NCBI RefSeq assembly: GCF_036248255.1
Contig: NZ_CP109178.1
Location: 1,922,001 to 1,986,000, forward strand
From: Streptomyces sp. NBC_01717
GTDB lineage: Bacteria > Actinomycetota > Actinomycetes > Streptomycetales > Streptomycetaceae
Direction: 5' to 3'
DNA: 64,000 nt
The notes beneath the pieces were generated by a model. That model did not search any database and was not told the origin of the DNA. It saw only the letters and a program-made list of their open reading frames with translations. Made by a program: the position numbers and the translations under genes. This document shows positions 26,395 to 35,477 of this stretch, piece by piece. Positions within the stretch are counted from its first letter, which is position 1, and every line of letters begins with the position of its first letter.

Positions 26395-27192
26395 ATGACT
26401 CATGATCATGACGCCCTGCTGTCCCTCTTCGACCACGAGATGCGCGAGCATGCGCGACCCGACGGCCCCGGTGTCCGCGTAGAGCGCACCGCCGATGTCG
26501 TACGTCAGGTCGGCGCGGCCGACGACTGGAACGGCGTCGTCTGGTCGGCGCCGGATCTGGACGCCGTCCGGGCGGACGCGGCGATCGCGGCCCAGGTGGA
26601 GCGCTTCACCGCGCTCGGCCTCGACGAGTTCGAGTGGAAGCTGTACGCACACGACCGGCCGGCGGACCTGGGGCAGCGGCTGCGGGCGGCCGGCTTCGTC
26701 GCGGAGGAGCCGGAGACCCTGCTGGTCGCCCCGGTCGCGGACCTCCCGACCGCGGTGGAGCTCCCCGAGGGCGTCCGGCTGCGTACGGTGACCGATGCGG
26801 CCGATGTGGAGCTGATGGCCCGGGCCCATGGGCGGGCGTTCGGCTCCGACTGGTCGCGGTTGCGGCATCAGGTGCTGGCCCGGCTCACCGAGGCCCCGGA
26901 CAGCTTCGTCGGGGTGCTGGCCATGGTGGGCGACGAGCCGGTGAGCTCGGCCCGCATGGAGCTGTACCCGGGCACCGGCTTCGCGGGACTCTGGGGCGGC
27001 GGGACGGTCGAGCCATGGCGCGGGAAGGGCATCTACCGGGCACTGGTGGCCTTCCGTGCCGCGATCGCCACCGAGCGTGGCTACAGATATCTGCAGGTCG
27101 ACGCGACCGACCAGAGCCGTCCGATCCTCCAGCGGCTCGGTTTCACCGCGCTGAGCACCACCACGCCGCACGTCTACCGGCACACGTCCTGA
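26395..27192 (+). CDS. GNAT family N-acetyltransferase (tandem-type)
   Basis: 265 residues. The C-terminal half is a clear GNAT: SARMELYPGTGFAGLWGGGTVEPWRGKGIYRALVAFRAAIATERGYRYLQVDATDQSRPILQRLGF in outline, with the acetyl-CoA loop at PWRGKGIYRAL. The N-terminal half (DWNGVVWSAPDLDAVRADAAIAAQVERF) looks like a decayed GNAT-like half, as in other long actinobacterial members. Substrate unknown. It is separated from TetR by a strong terminator and from ccr by 392 bp, so it is probably independent of the pathway operon. Confidence 0.85.
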   Translation: MTHDHDALLSLFDHEMREHARPDGPGVRVERTADVVRQVGAADDWNGVVWSAPDLDAVRADAAIAAQVERFTALGLDEFEWKLYAHDRPADLGQRLRAAGFVAEEPETLLVAPVADLPTAVELPEGVRLRTVTDAADVELMARAHGRAFGSDWSRLRHQVLARLTEAPDSFVGVLAMVGDEPVSSARMELYPGTGFAGLWGGGTVEPWRGKGIYRALVAFRAAIATERGYRYLQVDATDQSRPILQRLGFTALSTTTPHVYRHTS

Positions 27193-27584
27193 CCGTACCG
27201 AGCGGGACAGAACAGCCCGAAACACCTCGCATGTTGCTCATACGTGCCGGCCGGATGACATGTGAGAGAAATTGTTGGCACCCAGTGCCTTGCCAGGTGT
27301 CACGGAGTGCCATACGTTGAAGTTGTCCGGGCGGCCGGCGTGCAGAGACCTCACGTACGCCGGCTGTCCCCGCAAGCCATGTGCCTGCGCGCCCGGACGC
27401 CTGCGTCACAGGCGAACCCTTCTGCTCCACCAGAGCAGGCCGAAGCCTTACCAGCCGAACCGACGGCAGCACCTCCACAACGCACCGCACCCCCGTTGGC
27501 AGGGACCCTCAGGCGTCCCTCGACGCCATTCCCCGAGCACTCGGCTCCGGTCGAGCAGGGGAGACACCATCCCGGAGGCACACC
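27193..27584 (+). promoter_or_regulatory. Leader/promoter region of the ccr operon with repeated GTGCC half-sites
   Basis: 392 bp without a credible gene. At 27275-27313 there is a cluster of half-sites: GGCAC-CCA-GTGCC (27277-27289), GTGTC at 27297-27301 and GTGCC at 27307-27311. The outer TGGCAC (27276) and GTGCCA (27307) also form an inverted pair. A regulator, for example the neighbouring TetR protein, could bind here. A GGAGG at 27574-27578 serves the ccr GTG. The long gap to the start codon implies an untranslated leader of 200 bases or more if the promoter is near the half-sites. Confidence 0.5.
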
Positions 27585-28922
27585 GTGAAGGAAATCCTGG
27601 ACGCGATCCAATCGCAGGACAGCACAGCCGCAGATTTCGCGGCCCTGTCCATCCCTGAGTCGTACCGCGCGGTGACCGTGCGCAAGGACGAGACGGAGAT
27701 GTTCGCCGGGCTCGCCTCCCGCGACAAGGACCCCCGCAAGTCGCTGCACCTCGACGACGTCCCGGTGCCCGAGCTCGGGCCCGGCGAGGCACTGGTCGCC
27801 GTCATGGCCAGCTCGGTGAACTACAACTCGGTCTGGACCTCGATCTTCGAGCCGATGTCCACCTTCGGCTTCCTGGAGCGCTACGGGAAGCTCAGCGAGC
27901 TCACCAAGCGCCACGACCTGCCGTACCACGTCATCGGCTCCGACCTGGCGGGCGTCGTCCTGCGCACCGGCCCCGGCGTCAACGCCTGGCACCCCGGCGA
28001 CGAGGTCGTCGCGCACTGCCTCTCGGTCGAACTGGAGTCCTCGGACGGCCACAACGACACGATGCTCGACCCCGAGCAGCGGATCTGGGGCTTCGAGACC
28101 AACTTCGGCGGCCTCGCCGAGATCGCGCTCGTCAAGTCCAACCAGCTGATGCCGAAGCCGCAGCACCTGAGCTGGGAGGAGGCCGCCGCTCCCGGCCTGG
28201 TCAACTCCACCGCCTACCGCCAGCTCGTCTCGCGCAACGGCGCCGGCATGAAGCAGGGCGACAACGTGCTGATCTGGGGCGCCAGCGGCGGACTCGGTTC
28301 ATACGCCACGCAGTTCGCGCTGGCCGGTGGCGCCAACCCGATCTGCATCGTCTCCAGCGAGCAGAAGGCGGACATCTGCCGCAAGATGGGCGCAGAGGCG
28401 ATCATCGACCGCAACGCCGAGGGCTACAAGTTCTGGAAGGACGAGCACAACCAGGACCCGCGCGAGTGGAAGCGGTTCGGCAAGCGCATCCGTGAGCTGA
28501 CCGGCGGCGAGGACGTGGACATCGTCTTCGAGCACCCGGGCCGCGAGACGTTCGGCGCCTCGGTGTACGTGACCCGCAAGGGCGGCACGATCGTCACCTG
28601 CGCCTCCACGTCGGGCTACAACCACGAGTACGACAACCGCTACCTGTGGATGTCGCTGAAGAAGATCGTGGGCTCGCACTTCGCCAACTACCGCGAGGCG
28701 TGGGAGGCCAACAGGCTGATCGCCAAGGGCAAGATCCACCCGACGCTGTCGAAGGTCTACTCCCTGGAGGAGACCGGTCAGGCCGCGTACGACGTGCACC
28801 GCAACCTCCACCAGGGCAAGGTCGGCGTGCTCGCGCTGGCCCCCCGCGAGGGTCTGGGTGTGCGCAACGAGGAGCTGCGCGAGCAGCACATCGACGCCAT
28901 CAATCGCTTCCGGGACGTCTGA
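27585..28922 (+). CDS. ccr: Crotonyl-CoA carboxylase/reductase
   Basis: 445 residues, the usual length; GTG start with GGAGG seven bases ahead. MDR-superfamily enzyme: GROES-like N-domain (VPVPELGPGEALVAVMASSVNYNSVW), cofactor Rossmann motif GASGGLGSYATQFALAGGAN, and the CCR-specific SIFEPMSTFGFLERYG and NEHYD-like NHEYDNRYLWMSLKKIVGSHFANY segments. It carries out NADPH-dependent reductive carboxylation of crotonyl-CoA to ethylmalonyl-CoA, the committed step of the ethylmalonyl-CoA pathway and a source of extender units for polyketides. First gene of the operon; meaA starts 1 nt after its stop. Confidence 0.95.
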   Translation: MKEILDAIQSQDSTAADFAALSIPESYRAVTVRKDETEMFAGLASRDKDPRKSLHLDDVPVPELGPGEALVAVMASSVNYNSVWTSIFEPMSTFGFLERYGKLSELTKRHDLPYHVIGSDLAGVVLRTGPGVNAWHPGDEVVAHCLSVELESSDGHNDTMLDPEQRIWGFETNFGGLAEIALVKSNQLMPKPQHLSWEEAAAPGLVNSTAYRQLVSRNGAGMKQGDNVLIWGASGGLGSYATQFALAGGANPICIVSSEQKADICRKMGAEAIIDRNAEGYKFWKDEHNQDPREWKRFGKRIRELTGGEDVDIVFEHPGRETFGASVYVTRKGGTIVTCASTSGYNHEYDNRYLWMSLKKIVGSHFANYREAWEANRLIAKGKIHPTLSKVYSLEETGQAAYDVHRNLHQGKVGVLALAPREGLGVRNEELREQHIDAINRFRDV

Positions 28923-28923
28923 C

Positions 28924-30936
28924 ATGAGCGGGCGTCAGAAGGACCGCCCGTGGCTCATGCGGACGTACGCCGGTCACTCGACCGCCGAAGCGTCCAACGA
29001 GCTCTACCGGCGCAACCTCGCCAAGGGCCAGACCGGTCTGTCGGTCGCCTTCGACCTGCCGACCCAGACGGGTTACGACCCCGACCACATCCTCGCCCGC
29101 GGCGAGGTCGGCCGGGTCGGCGTGCCCGTCTCGCACCTCGGTGACATGCGGCGGCTGTTCCAGGACATCCCGCTGGAGCAGATGAACACCTCGATGACCA
29201 TCAACGCCACCGCGATGTGGCTGCTGGCGCTCTATCAGGTGGTCGCCGAGGAGCAGGGCGCCGACGCCACGAAGCTCCAGGGCACGACGCAGAACGACAT
29301 CGTCAAGGAGTACCTCTCGCGCGGGACCCATGTCTTCCCGCCCGGTCCCTCGCTGCGGCTGACCACCGACATGATCACGTACACGGTCAACCACATACCG
29401 AAGTGGAACCCGATCAACATCTGCAGTTATCACCTGCAGGAGGCGGGGGCCACTCCGGTCCAGGAGATCGCGTACGCCATGTCGACGGCGATCGCCGTGC
29501 TCGACGCGGTCCGTGACTCCGGGCAGGTGCCCGAGGAGAAGTTCGGCGATGTCGTCGCCCGTATCTCCTTCTTCGTGAATGCGGGCGTCCGCTTCATCGA
29601 GGAGATGTGCAAGATGCGCGCCTTCGGCCGCATCTGGGATCAGGTCACCCGCGAGCGGTACGGCATCACCGACGCCAAGCAGCGCCGGTTCCGCTACGGC
29701 GTCCAGGTCAACTCCCTCGGGCTGACCGAGGCGCAGCCGGAGAACAACGTCCAGCGCATCGTCCTGGAGATGCTGGCGGTCACCCTCTCCAAGGACGCCC
29801 GCGCCCGGGCCGTCCAGCTGCCCGCCTGGAACGAGGCGCTGGGGCTCCCCCGCCCCTGGGACCAGCAGTGGTCGCTCCGGATCCAGCAGGTCCTCGCACA
29901 CGAGAGCGATCTGCTGGAGTACGAGGACATCTTCGCGGGTTCGCATGTGATCGAGGCCAAGGTGGACGCCCTGGTCACCGAGTCGTTCGCGGAGATCGAC
30001 CGGATCCAGCAGATGGGCGGCGCCATGGCGGCCGTCGAGTCCGGCTACCTGAAGTCGGAACTGGTCTCCTCGCACGCGCAGCGGCGGGCCCGGATCGAGG
30101 GCGGCGAGGAGAAGATCGTCGGCGTCAACATCTACGAGACGACCGAGCCGAACCCGCTCACCTCGGACCTCGACGGCGCGATCATGACGGTCGACCCCGC
30201 CAACGAGGCCAGGGTCGTCGCGGCGCTCCACGAGTGGCGCGACAACCGTGACGAGGCCCGCGCCTCCGAGGCGCTGGCCGCGCTGAAGAAGGCCGCGGCC
30301 GGCACCGACAACATGATGGAAGCGACTGTGGAGTGCGCCCGGGCGGGTGTAACCACCGGCGAGTGGTCGTGGGCGCTGCGCGATGTGTTCGGCGAGTTCC
30401 GGGCCCCGACAGGCGTCTCGTCCGCACCGGTCGCGGTGACCGCGGAGGCGGGCACGCCACTCGCCCTGGTCCGCGAGAAGGTCGCCCGCACCGCCGGCGA
30501 CCTCGGCACCGGACGGCTGCGACTGCTGGTCGGCAAGCCGGGCCTGGACGGACACTCCAACGGCGCCGAGCAGATCGCCGTACGGGCCCGTGACGCCGGG
30601 TTCGAGGTCGTCTACCAGGGGATCAGACTGACCCCAGAACAGATCGTCTCGGCCGCGCTCGCCGAGGACGTGCACTGCGTCGGTCTGTCGATCCTGTCCG
30701 GCTCGCACGCCGAGCTGGTGCCGGACGTGCTGAACCGGCTGCGCGAGGCCGGCGCCAACGACATACCCGTCATCGCGGGCGGGATCATTCCGCCCGCCGA
30801 CGCCACCGCGCTGATCGAGGCGGGCGTCGCCGCCGTATTCACCCCGAAGGACTTCGGCATCACGGAGATCATCGGCCGTATCGTCGACGAGATCCGGAAA
30901 GCGAACAAGCTCGACCCTCTGGAGGTCCCCGCATGA
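28924..30936 (+). CDS. meaA: Ethylmalonyl-CoA mutase (MeaA/Ecm), B12-dependent
   Basis: 670 residues. A TIM-barrel mutase domain (RPWLMRTYAGHSTAEASNELYRRNL start; TGLSVAFDLPTQTGYDPDH; NPINICSYHLQEAGATP) is fused to a C-terminal cobalamin domain with the base-off motif D542-G-H544-x-x-G (GKPGLDGHSNGAEQ), and GLSILSGSH / GGIIPPAD loops. Being a single chain of this size next to ccr, it fits MeaA rather than two-subunit methylmalonyl-CoA mutase. It converts (2R)-ethylmalonyl-CoA to methylsuccinyl-CoA. Its stop overlaps the next ATG by 4 nt. Confidence 0.94.
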   Translation: MSGRQKDRPWLMRTYAGHSTAEASNELYRRNLAKGQTGLSVAFDLPTQTGYDPDHILARGEVGRVGVPVSHLGDMRRLFQDIPLEQMNTSMTINATAMWLLALYQVVAEEQGADATKLQGTTQNDIVKEYLSRGTHVFPPGPSLRLTTDMITYTVNHIPKWNPINICSYHLQEAGATPVQEIAYAMSTAIAVLDAVRDSGQVPEEKFGDVVARISFFVNAGVRFIEEMCKMRAFGRIWDQVTRERYGITDAKQRRFRYGVQVNSLGLTEAQPENNVQRIVLEMLAVTLSKDARARAVQLPAWNEALGLPRPWDQQWSLRIQQVLAHESDLLEYEDIFAGSHVIEAKVDALVTESFAEIDRIQQMGGAMAAVESGYLKSELVSSHAQRRARIEGGEEKIVGVNIYETTEPNPLTSDLDGAIMTVDPANEARVVAALHEWRDNRDEARASEALAALKKAAAGTDNMMEATVECARAGVTTGEWSWALRDVFGEFRAPTGVSSAPVAVTAEAGTPLALVREKVARTAGDLGTGRLRLLVGKPGLDGHSNGAEQIAVRARDAGFEVVYQGIRLTPEQIVSAALAEDVHCVGLSILSGSHAELVPDVLNRLREAGANDIPVIAGGIIPPADATALIEAGVAAVFTPKDFGITEIIGRIVDEIRKANKLDPLEVPA

Positions 30937-31898
30937 CCCAGCCTGTGAACCGTCTGCGTCCGCGTCGCTCCTGCCTGGCTGTGCCGGGCTCGAACCCGCG
31001 GTTCCTGGAGAAGGCCCAGGGCCTCCCGGCCGACCAGGTCTTCCTGGACCTCGAGGACGCCTGCGCCCCGCTCGCCAAGGAAGGCGCCCGGCACCACATC
31101 GTCGACGCGCTGAACAACGGCGACTGGACGGGCAAGACCCGGGTCGTGCGCGTCAACGACTGGACCACGCACTGGACGTACCGCGATGTGATCACGGTGG
31201 TCGAGGGTGCCGGCCAGAACCTCGACTGCATCATGCTGCCGAAGGTCCAGGACGCCCAGCAGGTCGTCGCCCTCGATCTGCTGCTCACCCAGATCGAGAA
31301 GACGATGGGCTTCGAGGTCGGGAAGATCGGCATCGAGGCGCAGATCGAGAACGCCAAGGGCCTGGTGAACATCGACGACATCGCCGCCGCCTCACCGCGT
31401 CTGGAGACGCTGATCTTCGGCCCGGCCGACTTCATGGCGTCGATCAACATGAAGACCCTGGTCGTCGGCCAGCAGCCGCCCGGCTACGGCGCTGACGCGT
31501 ACCACTACATCCTCATGCGCATCCTGATGGCGGCTCGTACGCACGACCTCCAGGCGATCGACGGTCCCTTCCTGCAGATCCGTGACGTGGACGCGTACCG
31601 CGAGGTCGCCGGCCGTGCGGCGGCACTCGGCTTCGACGGCAAATGGGTACTGCACCCCGGCCAGGTCGACGCGGCCAACGAGGTGTTCTCGCCCTCGCAG
31701 GAGGACTACGACCACGCCGAGCTGATCCTCGACGCGTACGAGTGGTGCACCTCGGAGGAGGGCGGCAAGAAGGGTTCGGCGATGCTCGGCGACGAGATGA
31801 TCGACGAGGCCAGCCGGAAGATGGCCCTGGTCATCGCGGGCAAGGGCCGCGCGGCCGGCATGCAGCGCACCTCCAAGTTCGAAGCTCCGGAGGCCTGA
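30933..31898 (+). CDS. mcl: HpcH/HpaI CoA-ester lyase (beta-methylmalyl-CoA/malyl-CoA lyase)
   Basis: 321 residues. RRSCLAVPGSNPRFLEKAQGLPADQVFLDLEDACAP is the CitE/Mcl start, with the Mg-binding Glu/Asp and FLDLEDACAP; IEAQIENAKGLVNIDDIAAASPRLETLIFGPADF is the second metal-site motif. In this operon it is expected to cleave beta-methylmalyl-CoA to glyoxylate and propionyl-CoA. Malyl-CoA cleavage is also possible. ATGA overlap with meaA and 2 nt to the next gene show a single transcript. Confidence 0.92.
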   Translation: MTQPVNRLRPRRSCLAVPGSNPRFLEKAQGLPADQVFLDLEDACAPLAKEGARHHIVDALNNGDWTGKTRVVRVNDWTTHWTYRDVITVVEGAGQNLDCIMLPKVQDAQQVVALDLLLTQIEKTMGFEVGKIGIEAQIENAKGLVNIDDIAAASPRLETLIFGPADFMASINMKTLVVGQQPPGYGADAYHYILMRILMAARTHDLQAIDGPFLQIRDVDAYREVAGRAAALGFDGKWVLHPGQVDAANEVFSPSQEDYDHAELILDAYEWCTSEEGGKKGSAMLGDEMIDEASRKMALVIAGKGRAAGMQRTSKFEAPEA

Positions 31899-31900
31899 CC

Positions 31901-32428
31901 ATGCAGTTCGGGCGCACCTATGAGGAGTTCGAGGTCGGTGCGGTGTACAAGCACTGGCCCGGAAAGACGGTCACCGAGTACGACGACCACCTTTTCTGTC
32001 TGCTCACCATGAATCACCACCCGCTGCACATGGACAGCAACTACGCGGAGAAGACGACCGATTTCGGCAAGAACGTTGTAGTCGGCAACTACATCTACTC
32101 GCTGTTGCTCGGCATGTCCGTCCCCGACGTCTCCGGAAAGGCGATCGCCAACCTGGAGGTCGAGTCGCTCAAGCATGTCGCACCGACCTTCCACGGCGAC
32201 ACGATCTACGGCGAGACGACCGTCCTCGACAAGACTCCGTCAAAGTCCAAGAGTGACCGCGGAATCGTCTACGTGGAGACCAAGGGCTACAAGCAGGACG
32301 GGACACTCGTCTGCGTGTTCCGACGCAAGGTGATGGTCCCCACCGAGACGTACATCAAGGAGCGCGGCGGCGAGCAGCCCGGCCGCCCGGAGCTGAACCA
32401 GCCTTCGCAGAAGAACGTGGAGAAGTAG
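31901..32428 (+). CDS. mch: MaoC-family hydratase (mesaconyl-CoA hydratase role)
   Basis: 175 residues, a single hot-dog domain: FGRTYEEFEVGAVYKHWPGKTVTEYDDHLFCLLTMNHHPLHMDSNYAE contains the MaoC hydratase motif with catalytic Asp/His (NHHPLHMD). In the pathway this position is mesaconyl-CoA hydratase, which makes beta-methylmalyl-CoA. The proteobacterial Mch is about twice as long (two hot-dog domains as I recall), so this is the short actinobacterial form. Start follows a GGAGG at the end of the lyase gene; stop is 2 nt from the next ATG. Confidence 0.88.
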   Translation: MQFGRTYEEFEVGAVYKHWPGKTVTEYDDHLFCLLTMNHHPLHMDSNYAEKTTDFGKNVVVGNYIYSLLLGMSVPDVSGKAIANLEVESLKHVAPTFHGDTIYGETTVLDKTPSKSKSDRGIVYVETKGYKQDGTLVCVFRRKVMVPTETYIKERGGEQPGRPELNQPSQKNVEK

Positions 32429-32430
32429 CC

Positions 32431-33636
32431 ATGACGCGACTCGCCCAGACCGCCGGCCTGAACGACATCCAGCAGGAAATCCTCTCCACGGTCCGGGATT
32501 TCGTCGACAAGGAGATCATTCCGGTCGCGACCCAGCTGGAGCACCGCGACGAGTACCCGACGGAGATCGTCGAGGGGCTCAAGGAACTGGGCCTGTTCGG
32601 GCTGATGATCCCCGAGGAGTACGGGGGCCTGGGTGAGTCGCTTCTCACATACGCGCTCTGCGTCGAGGAAATCGCGCGCGGCTGGATGAGCGTGTCGGGG
32701 ATCATCAACACGCACTTCATCGTGGCGTACATGCTCAAGCAGCACGGCACCCAGGAGCAGAAGGACACGTTCCTGCCGCGGATGGCGCTGGGCGAGGTCC
32801 GGGGCGCGTTCTCGATGTCCGAGCCGGCGCTGGGTTCCGATGTCTCGGCCATCACCTCCAAGGGCGTCAGGGACGGCGACGAGTACGTCCTGAACGGCCA
32901 GAAGATGTGGCTGACGAACGGCGGCACGTCCTCGCTCGTCGCCGTGCTGTGCCGAAGTGACGAAGGCCACCCCGAGGGGACGGCCCGGCACAAGTCGATG
33001 ACGACCTTCCTGGTGGAGAAGGAGCCGGGCTTCGGCGAGGTCCGGCCGGGGCTCACCATTCCCGGGAAGATCGACAAGATGGGTTACAAGGGCGTCGACA
33101 CGACGGAACTCATCATGGACGGACTACGCATTCCGGCCAATCGTGTACTCGGCGGCACCACCGGCCGAGGGTTTTACCAAATGATGGACGGTGTCGAGGT
33201 CGGCCGGGTGAATGTGGCCGCGCGTGGTTGCGGCGTCGCGCAGCGTGCATTCGAGCTGGGCGTTTCCTACGCTCAGCAGCGCCACACCTTCGGAAAGCCG
33301 ATCGCTCAGCACCAGGCGATCCAGTTCAAGCTGGCCGAAATGGCCACCAAGGTCGAAGCGGCGCATGCGATGATGGTGAATGCAGCGCGCAAAAAGGACT
33401 CCGGGGAACGAAACGACCTGGAGGCAGGGATGGCGAAGTACCTCGCCTCCGAATACTGCAAGGAAGTCGTCGAGGACGCCTTCCGTATCCACGGCGGTTA
33501 CGGCTTCTCCAAGGAGTACGAGATCGAGCGCCTCTACCGGGAGGCCCCGATGCTGCTGATCGGTGAAGGTACCGCCGAAATCCAGAAAATGATCATTGGG
33601 CGCCGACTCCTCGAGGAGTACCGGTTCCAGGGCTGA
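32431..33636 (+). CDS. Acyl-CoA dehydrogenase (methylsuccinyl-CoA dehydrogenase role)
   Basis: 401 residues with the full acyl-CoA dehydrogenase fold: FSMSEPALGSDVSAI and YVLNGQKMWLTNG for FAD/substrate binding, QHQAIQFKLAEMATKVEAA, HGGYGFSKEYEIERLYREA, and catalytic Glu in LIGEGTAEIQ. Position at the end of the ccr operon points to methylsuccinyl-CoA to mesaconyl-CoA oxidation. The proteobacterial Mcd is longer with an extra N-terminal domain as I recall, which is absent here. Electron acceptor would be ETF, not encoded in the window. Confidence 0.9.
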   Translation: MTRLAQTAGLNDIQQEILSTVRDFVDKEIIPVATQLEHRDEYPTEIVEGLKELGLFGLMIPEEYGGLGESLLTYALCVEEIARGWMSVSGIINTHFIVAYMLKQHGTQEQKDTFLPRMALGEVRGAFSMSEPALGSDVSAITSKGVRDGDEYVLNGQKMWLTNGGTSSLVAVLCRSDEGHPEGTARHKSMTTFLVEKEPGFGEVRPGLTIPGKIDKMGYKGVDTTELIMDGLRIPANRVLGGTTGRGFYQMMDGVEVGRVNVAARGCGVAQRAFELGVSYAQQRHTFGKPIAQHQAIQFKLAEMATKVEAAHAMMVNAARKKDSGERNDLEAGMAKYLASEYCKEVVEDAFRIHGGYGFSKEYEIERLYREAPMLLIGEGTAEIQKMIIGRRLLEEYRFQG

Positions 33637-33733
33637 TTGTCCCCTTCGAGGTGATTTAGCCGCGAAGAAGATCACACCCTGTCATCCTCAGCCGGTGCCT
33701 TCCAGCCGTCCGACTCGGCTGCTGGCTTGCCCA

Positions 33734-33748
33734 GTTGCGGCTCGCAAC
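33734..33748. promoter_or_regulatory. Palindrome in the presumed psd promoter
   Basis: GTTGCG-GCT-CGCAAC lies between a TTGCCC (33728) and a GATAGCAT-like -10 region (33750-33757), where a regulator would block polymerase. Promoter boxes are a weak call. Confidence 0.4.
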
Positions 33749-33817
33749 CGATAGCATCGCCGGAAAAGCCGCCGTCCCCCGTTGCCAGCGCGGCATCATC
33801 CGCTACGAAGGTCATCC

Positions 33818-34465
33818 ATGCCCGACAGCCAAACCTCTGCATCACGCGGCGGAGTCCGCCTAGCGCGCGGAGCTTCGCCGTGGCTCCTCCCGACCGTCGC
33901 CACCGCGGCGCTCAGCCTCACCCGGGCCCGCAAGTCCGGACGCTGGGCCGCCGTGGCCGTGCCCACCACCGCGCTCGCGGCGGGCATGCTGTGGTTCTTC
34001 CGCGACCCCGAGCGCGAGATCACCCAGGGCCGAGTCATCTCTCCGGCCGACGGTGTGGTGCAGAGCATCATGCCGTGGAAGGACGGGCGCACCCGCGTCG
34101 CGATCTTCATGAGCCCGCTGAATGTCCACGTCAACCGTGCGCCCCTGGCCGGCACGGTGACATCGGTCGAGCACATCCCCGGTGGGTTCGTCCCGGCGTT
34201 CAACAAGGAGAGCGAGAACAACGAGCGCGTTGTCTGGCACTTCGACACCGAGCTCGGTGACATCGAGATGGTGCAGATCGCGGGTGCGGTTGCCCGTCGC
34301 ATCGTCCCGTACATCCCGCAGGGCACGAAGGTGGAACAGGGCGAGCGCATCGGCCTGATCCGCTTCGGCTCCCGGGTCGACATCTACCTTCCGGAAGGTA
34401 TCGATGTCGCGGTCGAGGTCGGCCAGGCCACCACCGCGGGGGTGACTCGAATTGACCGTGATTGA
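33818..34465 (+). CDS. psd: Phosphatidylserine decarboxylase proenzyme
   Basis: 215 residues, the short PSD-A class. One N-terminal hydrophobic stretch (LLPTVATAALSL...) then WFFRDPEREI, SPADGVVQSI, FMSPLNVHVNRAPLAG and GSRVDIYLPE. Self-cleavage between G184 and S185 would give the pyruvoyl prosthetic group. It makes phosphatidylethanolamine from phosphatidylserine at the membrane. GAAGG precedes the ATG. The stop codon overlaps the start region of pss by 14 nt, so the last two steps of PE synthesis are coupled. Confidence 0.93.
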   Translation: MPDSQTSASRGGVRLARGASPWLLPTVATAALSLTRARKSGRWAAVAVPTTALAAGMLWFFRDPEREITQGRVISPADGVVQSIMPWKDGRTRVAIFMSPLNVHVNRAPLAGTVTSVEHIPGGFVPAFNKESENNERVVWHFDTELGDIEMVQIAGAVARRIVPYIPQGTKVEQGERIGLIRFGSRVDIYLPEGIDVAVEVGQATTAGVTRIDRD

Positions 34466-35306
34466 TCCCGACACACAGGCCGGCTGGGTGCCGGAGGCCG
34501 AGTCGGAGGACGACGTCGAGGACATGCCGCTGTCTCTGCGGCTGTCGATAGCGGACACCCTCACTCTCGGTAATGCCACGTGCGGTTTCATGGCGGTGTA
34601 CTTCACCACCACGGGGATCCTCATCCCGCACCTCACGGGCAGCGACGAAAGCGGCATGGCCCGGCATTCCGCGGCCACCGCCGTGATCCTGATGCTCCTC
34701 GCCGCGGTCTTCGACCTCTTCGACGGGCTGGTGGCGCGCAAGCTCCGCAGCTCGCCGATGGGCGCTGAGCTGGACAACCTCTCGGACCTGATCAGCTTCG
34801 GCCTCGCCCCGGCGTACTTCGTACTCGTGTACGGCATGGTCGCGGACGACGCACACCAGAGGGTGTCGGCGCTCGCGGCGATCGTCGTGCTGCTGGCCGT
34901 GGTGCTGAGACTGGCCAGATTCTCCTGCGTGACCATGAAGGACGGCATGTTCCAGGGCATGCCGAGCCCCTTCGGAGCGCTCACGGTCGTCTCGATCGTC
35001 CTCCTGGAGCTGCCCTTCGTACCGACGCTGCTCGCGATCGTCGGAGTGGCGTGGTTGATGGTCAGCCGGGTCGAGTACCCGAAGCCGCGGGGTGTCCTCG
35101 CGGTGGCGATGCTCAGCTGGATCGTCGGCGCGATGGGGCTGCTCGCCGCCTGGGCGTTCGACGCCCCCGGCGGTCAGCTGCTCCTGCAGACCGGCTGCGC
35201 GCTGCAGGTGGTCCTGGGAGCGGTCATCCCGCTCTTCGCGACGGCGCGGCGGGTGAACACCTTCCGCGACAACCGGCGCGAGGCACGGGCGGCTCAGCTG
35301 CCCTAG
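34452..35306 (+). CDS. pssA: CDP-diacylglycerol-serine O-phosphatidyltransferase
   Basis: 284 residues with about seven membrane helices. The CDP-alcohol phosphatidyltransferase motif is complete: D-x2-D-G-x2-A-R-x8-G-x3-D-x3-D, read here as DLFDGLVARKLRSSPMGAEL followed by DNLSD. Product: phosphatidylserine, the substrate of the upstream decarboxylase. Start TTG at 34452 (within psd) fits GGGGGTGA upstream; a GTG two codons later is possible. A strong terminator follows. Confidence 0.92.
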   Translation: MTVIDPDTQAGWVPEAESEDDVEDMPLSLRLSIADTLTLGNATCGFMAVYFTTTGILIPHLTGSDESGMARHSAATAVILMLLAAVFDLFDGLVARKLRSSPMGAELDNLSDLISFGLAPAYFVLVYGMVADDAHQRVSALAAIVVLLAVVLRLARFSCVTMKDGMFQGMPSPFGALTVVSIVLLELPFVPTLLAIVGVAWLMVSRVEYPKPRGVLAVAMLSWIVGAMGLLAAWAFDAPGGQLLLQTGCALQVVLGAVIPLFATARRVNTFRDNRREARAAQLP

Positions 35307-35326
35307 CGGTACAGCGCAAGACCTAC

Positions 35327-35361
35327 GAGGGCCCGGGTGCTTCCCCAGCACCCGGGCCCTC
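35327..35361 (+). terminator. Perfect 15-bp hairpin after pssA
   Basis: GAGGGCCCGGGTGCT, loop TCCCC, exact complement, 20 bp past the pssA stop. Probably also serves the oppositely oriented pseudogene that ends at 35478. Confidence 0.85.
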
Positions 35362-35477
35362 CTGCATGTCCTGGTGACCGCTGCCTCAGCACCCGCGGTG
35401 AACGCAATGTGCTGACGTCATGGAGCAGGCCGGGCGCGCTGTCTCCCGGCCGACTCCGCGGGTCGGTGCGGCGACCG

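Noticed and set aside
27275..27313. CIRCE-like element (TTGGCAC...GAGTGCCA) ahead of ccr
   Set aside because: The arms resemble the HrcA site but the spacer is about 21 nt rather than 9, and ccr is not a chaperone gene.
27262..27658. Small overlapping reading frames of about 108-128 codons in the ccr leader
   Set aside because: No ribosome site, no recognisable family and low-complexity Pro/Arg content; treated as untranslated leader.
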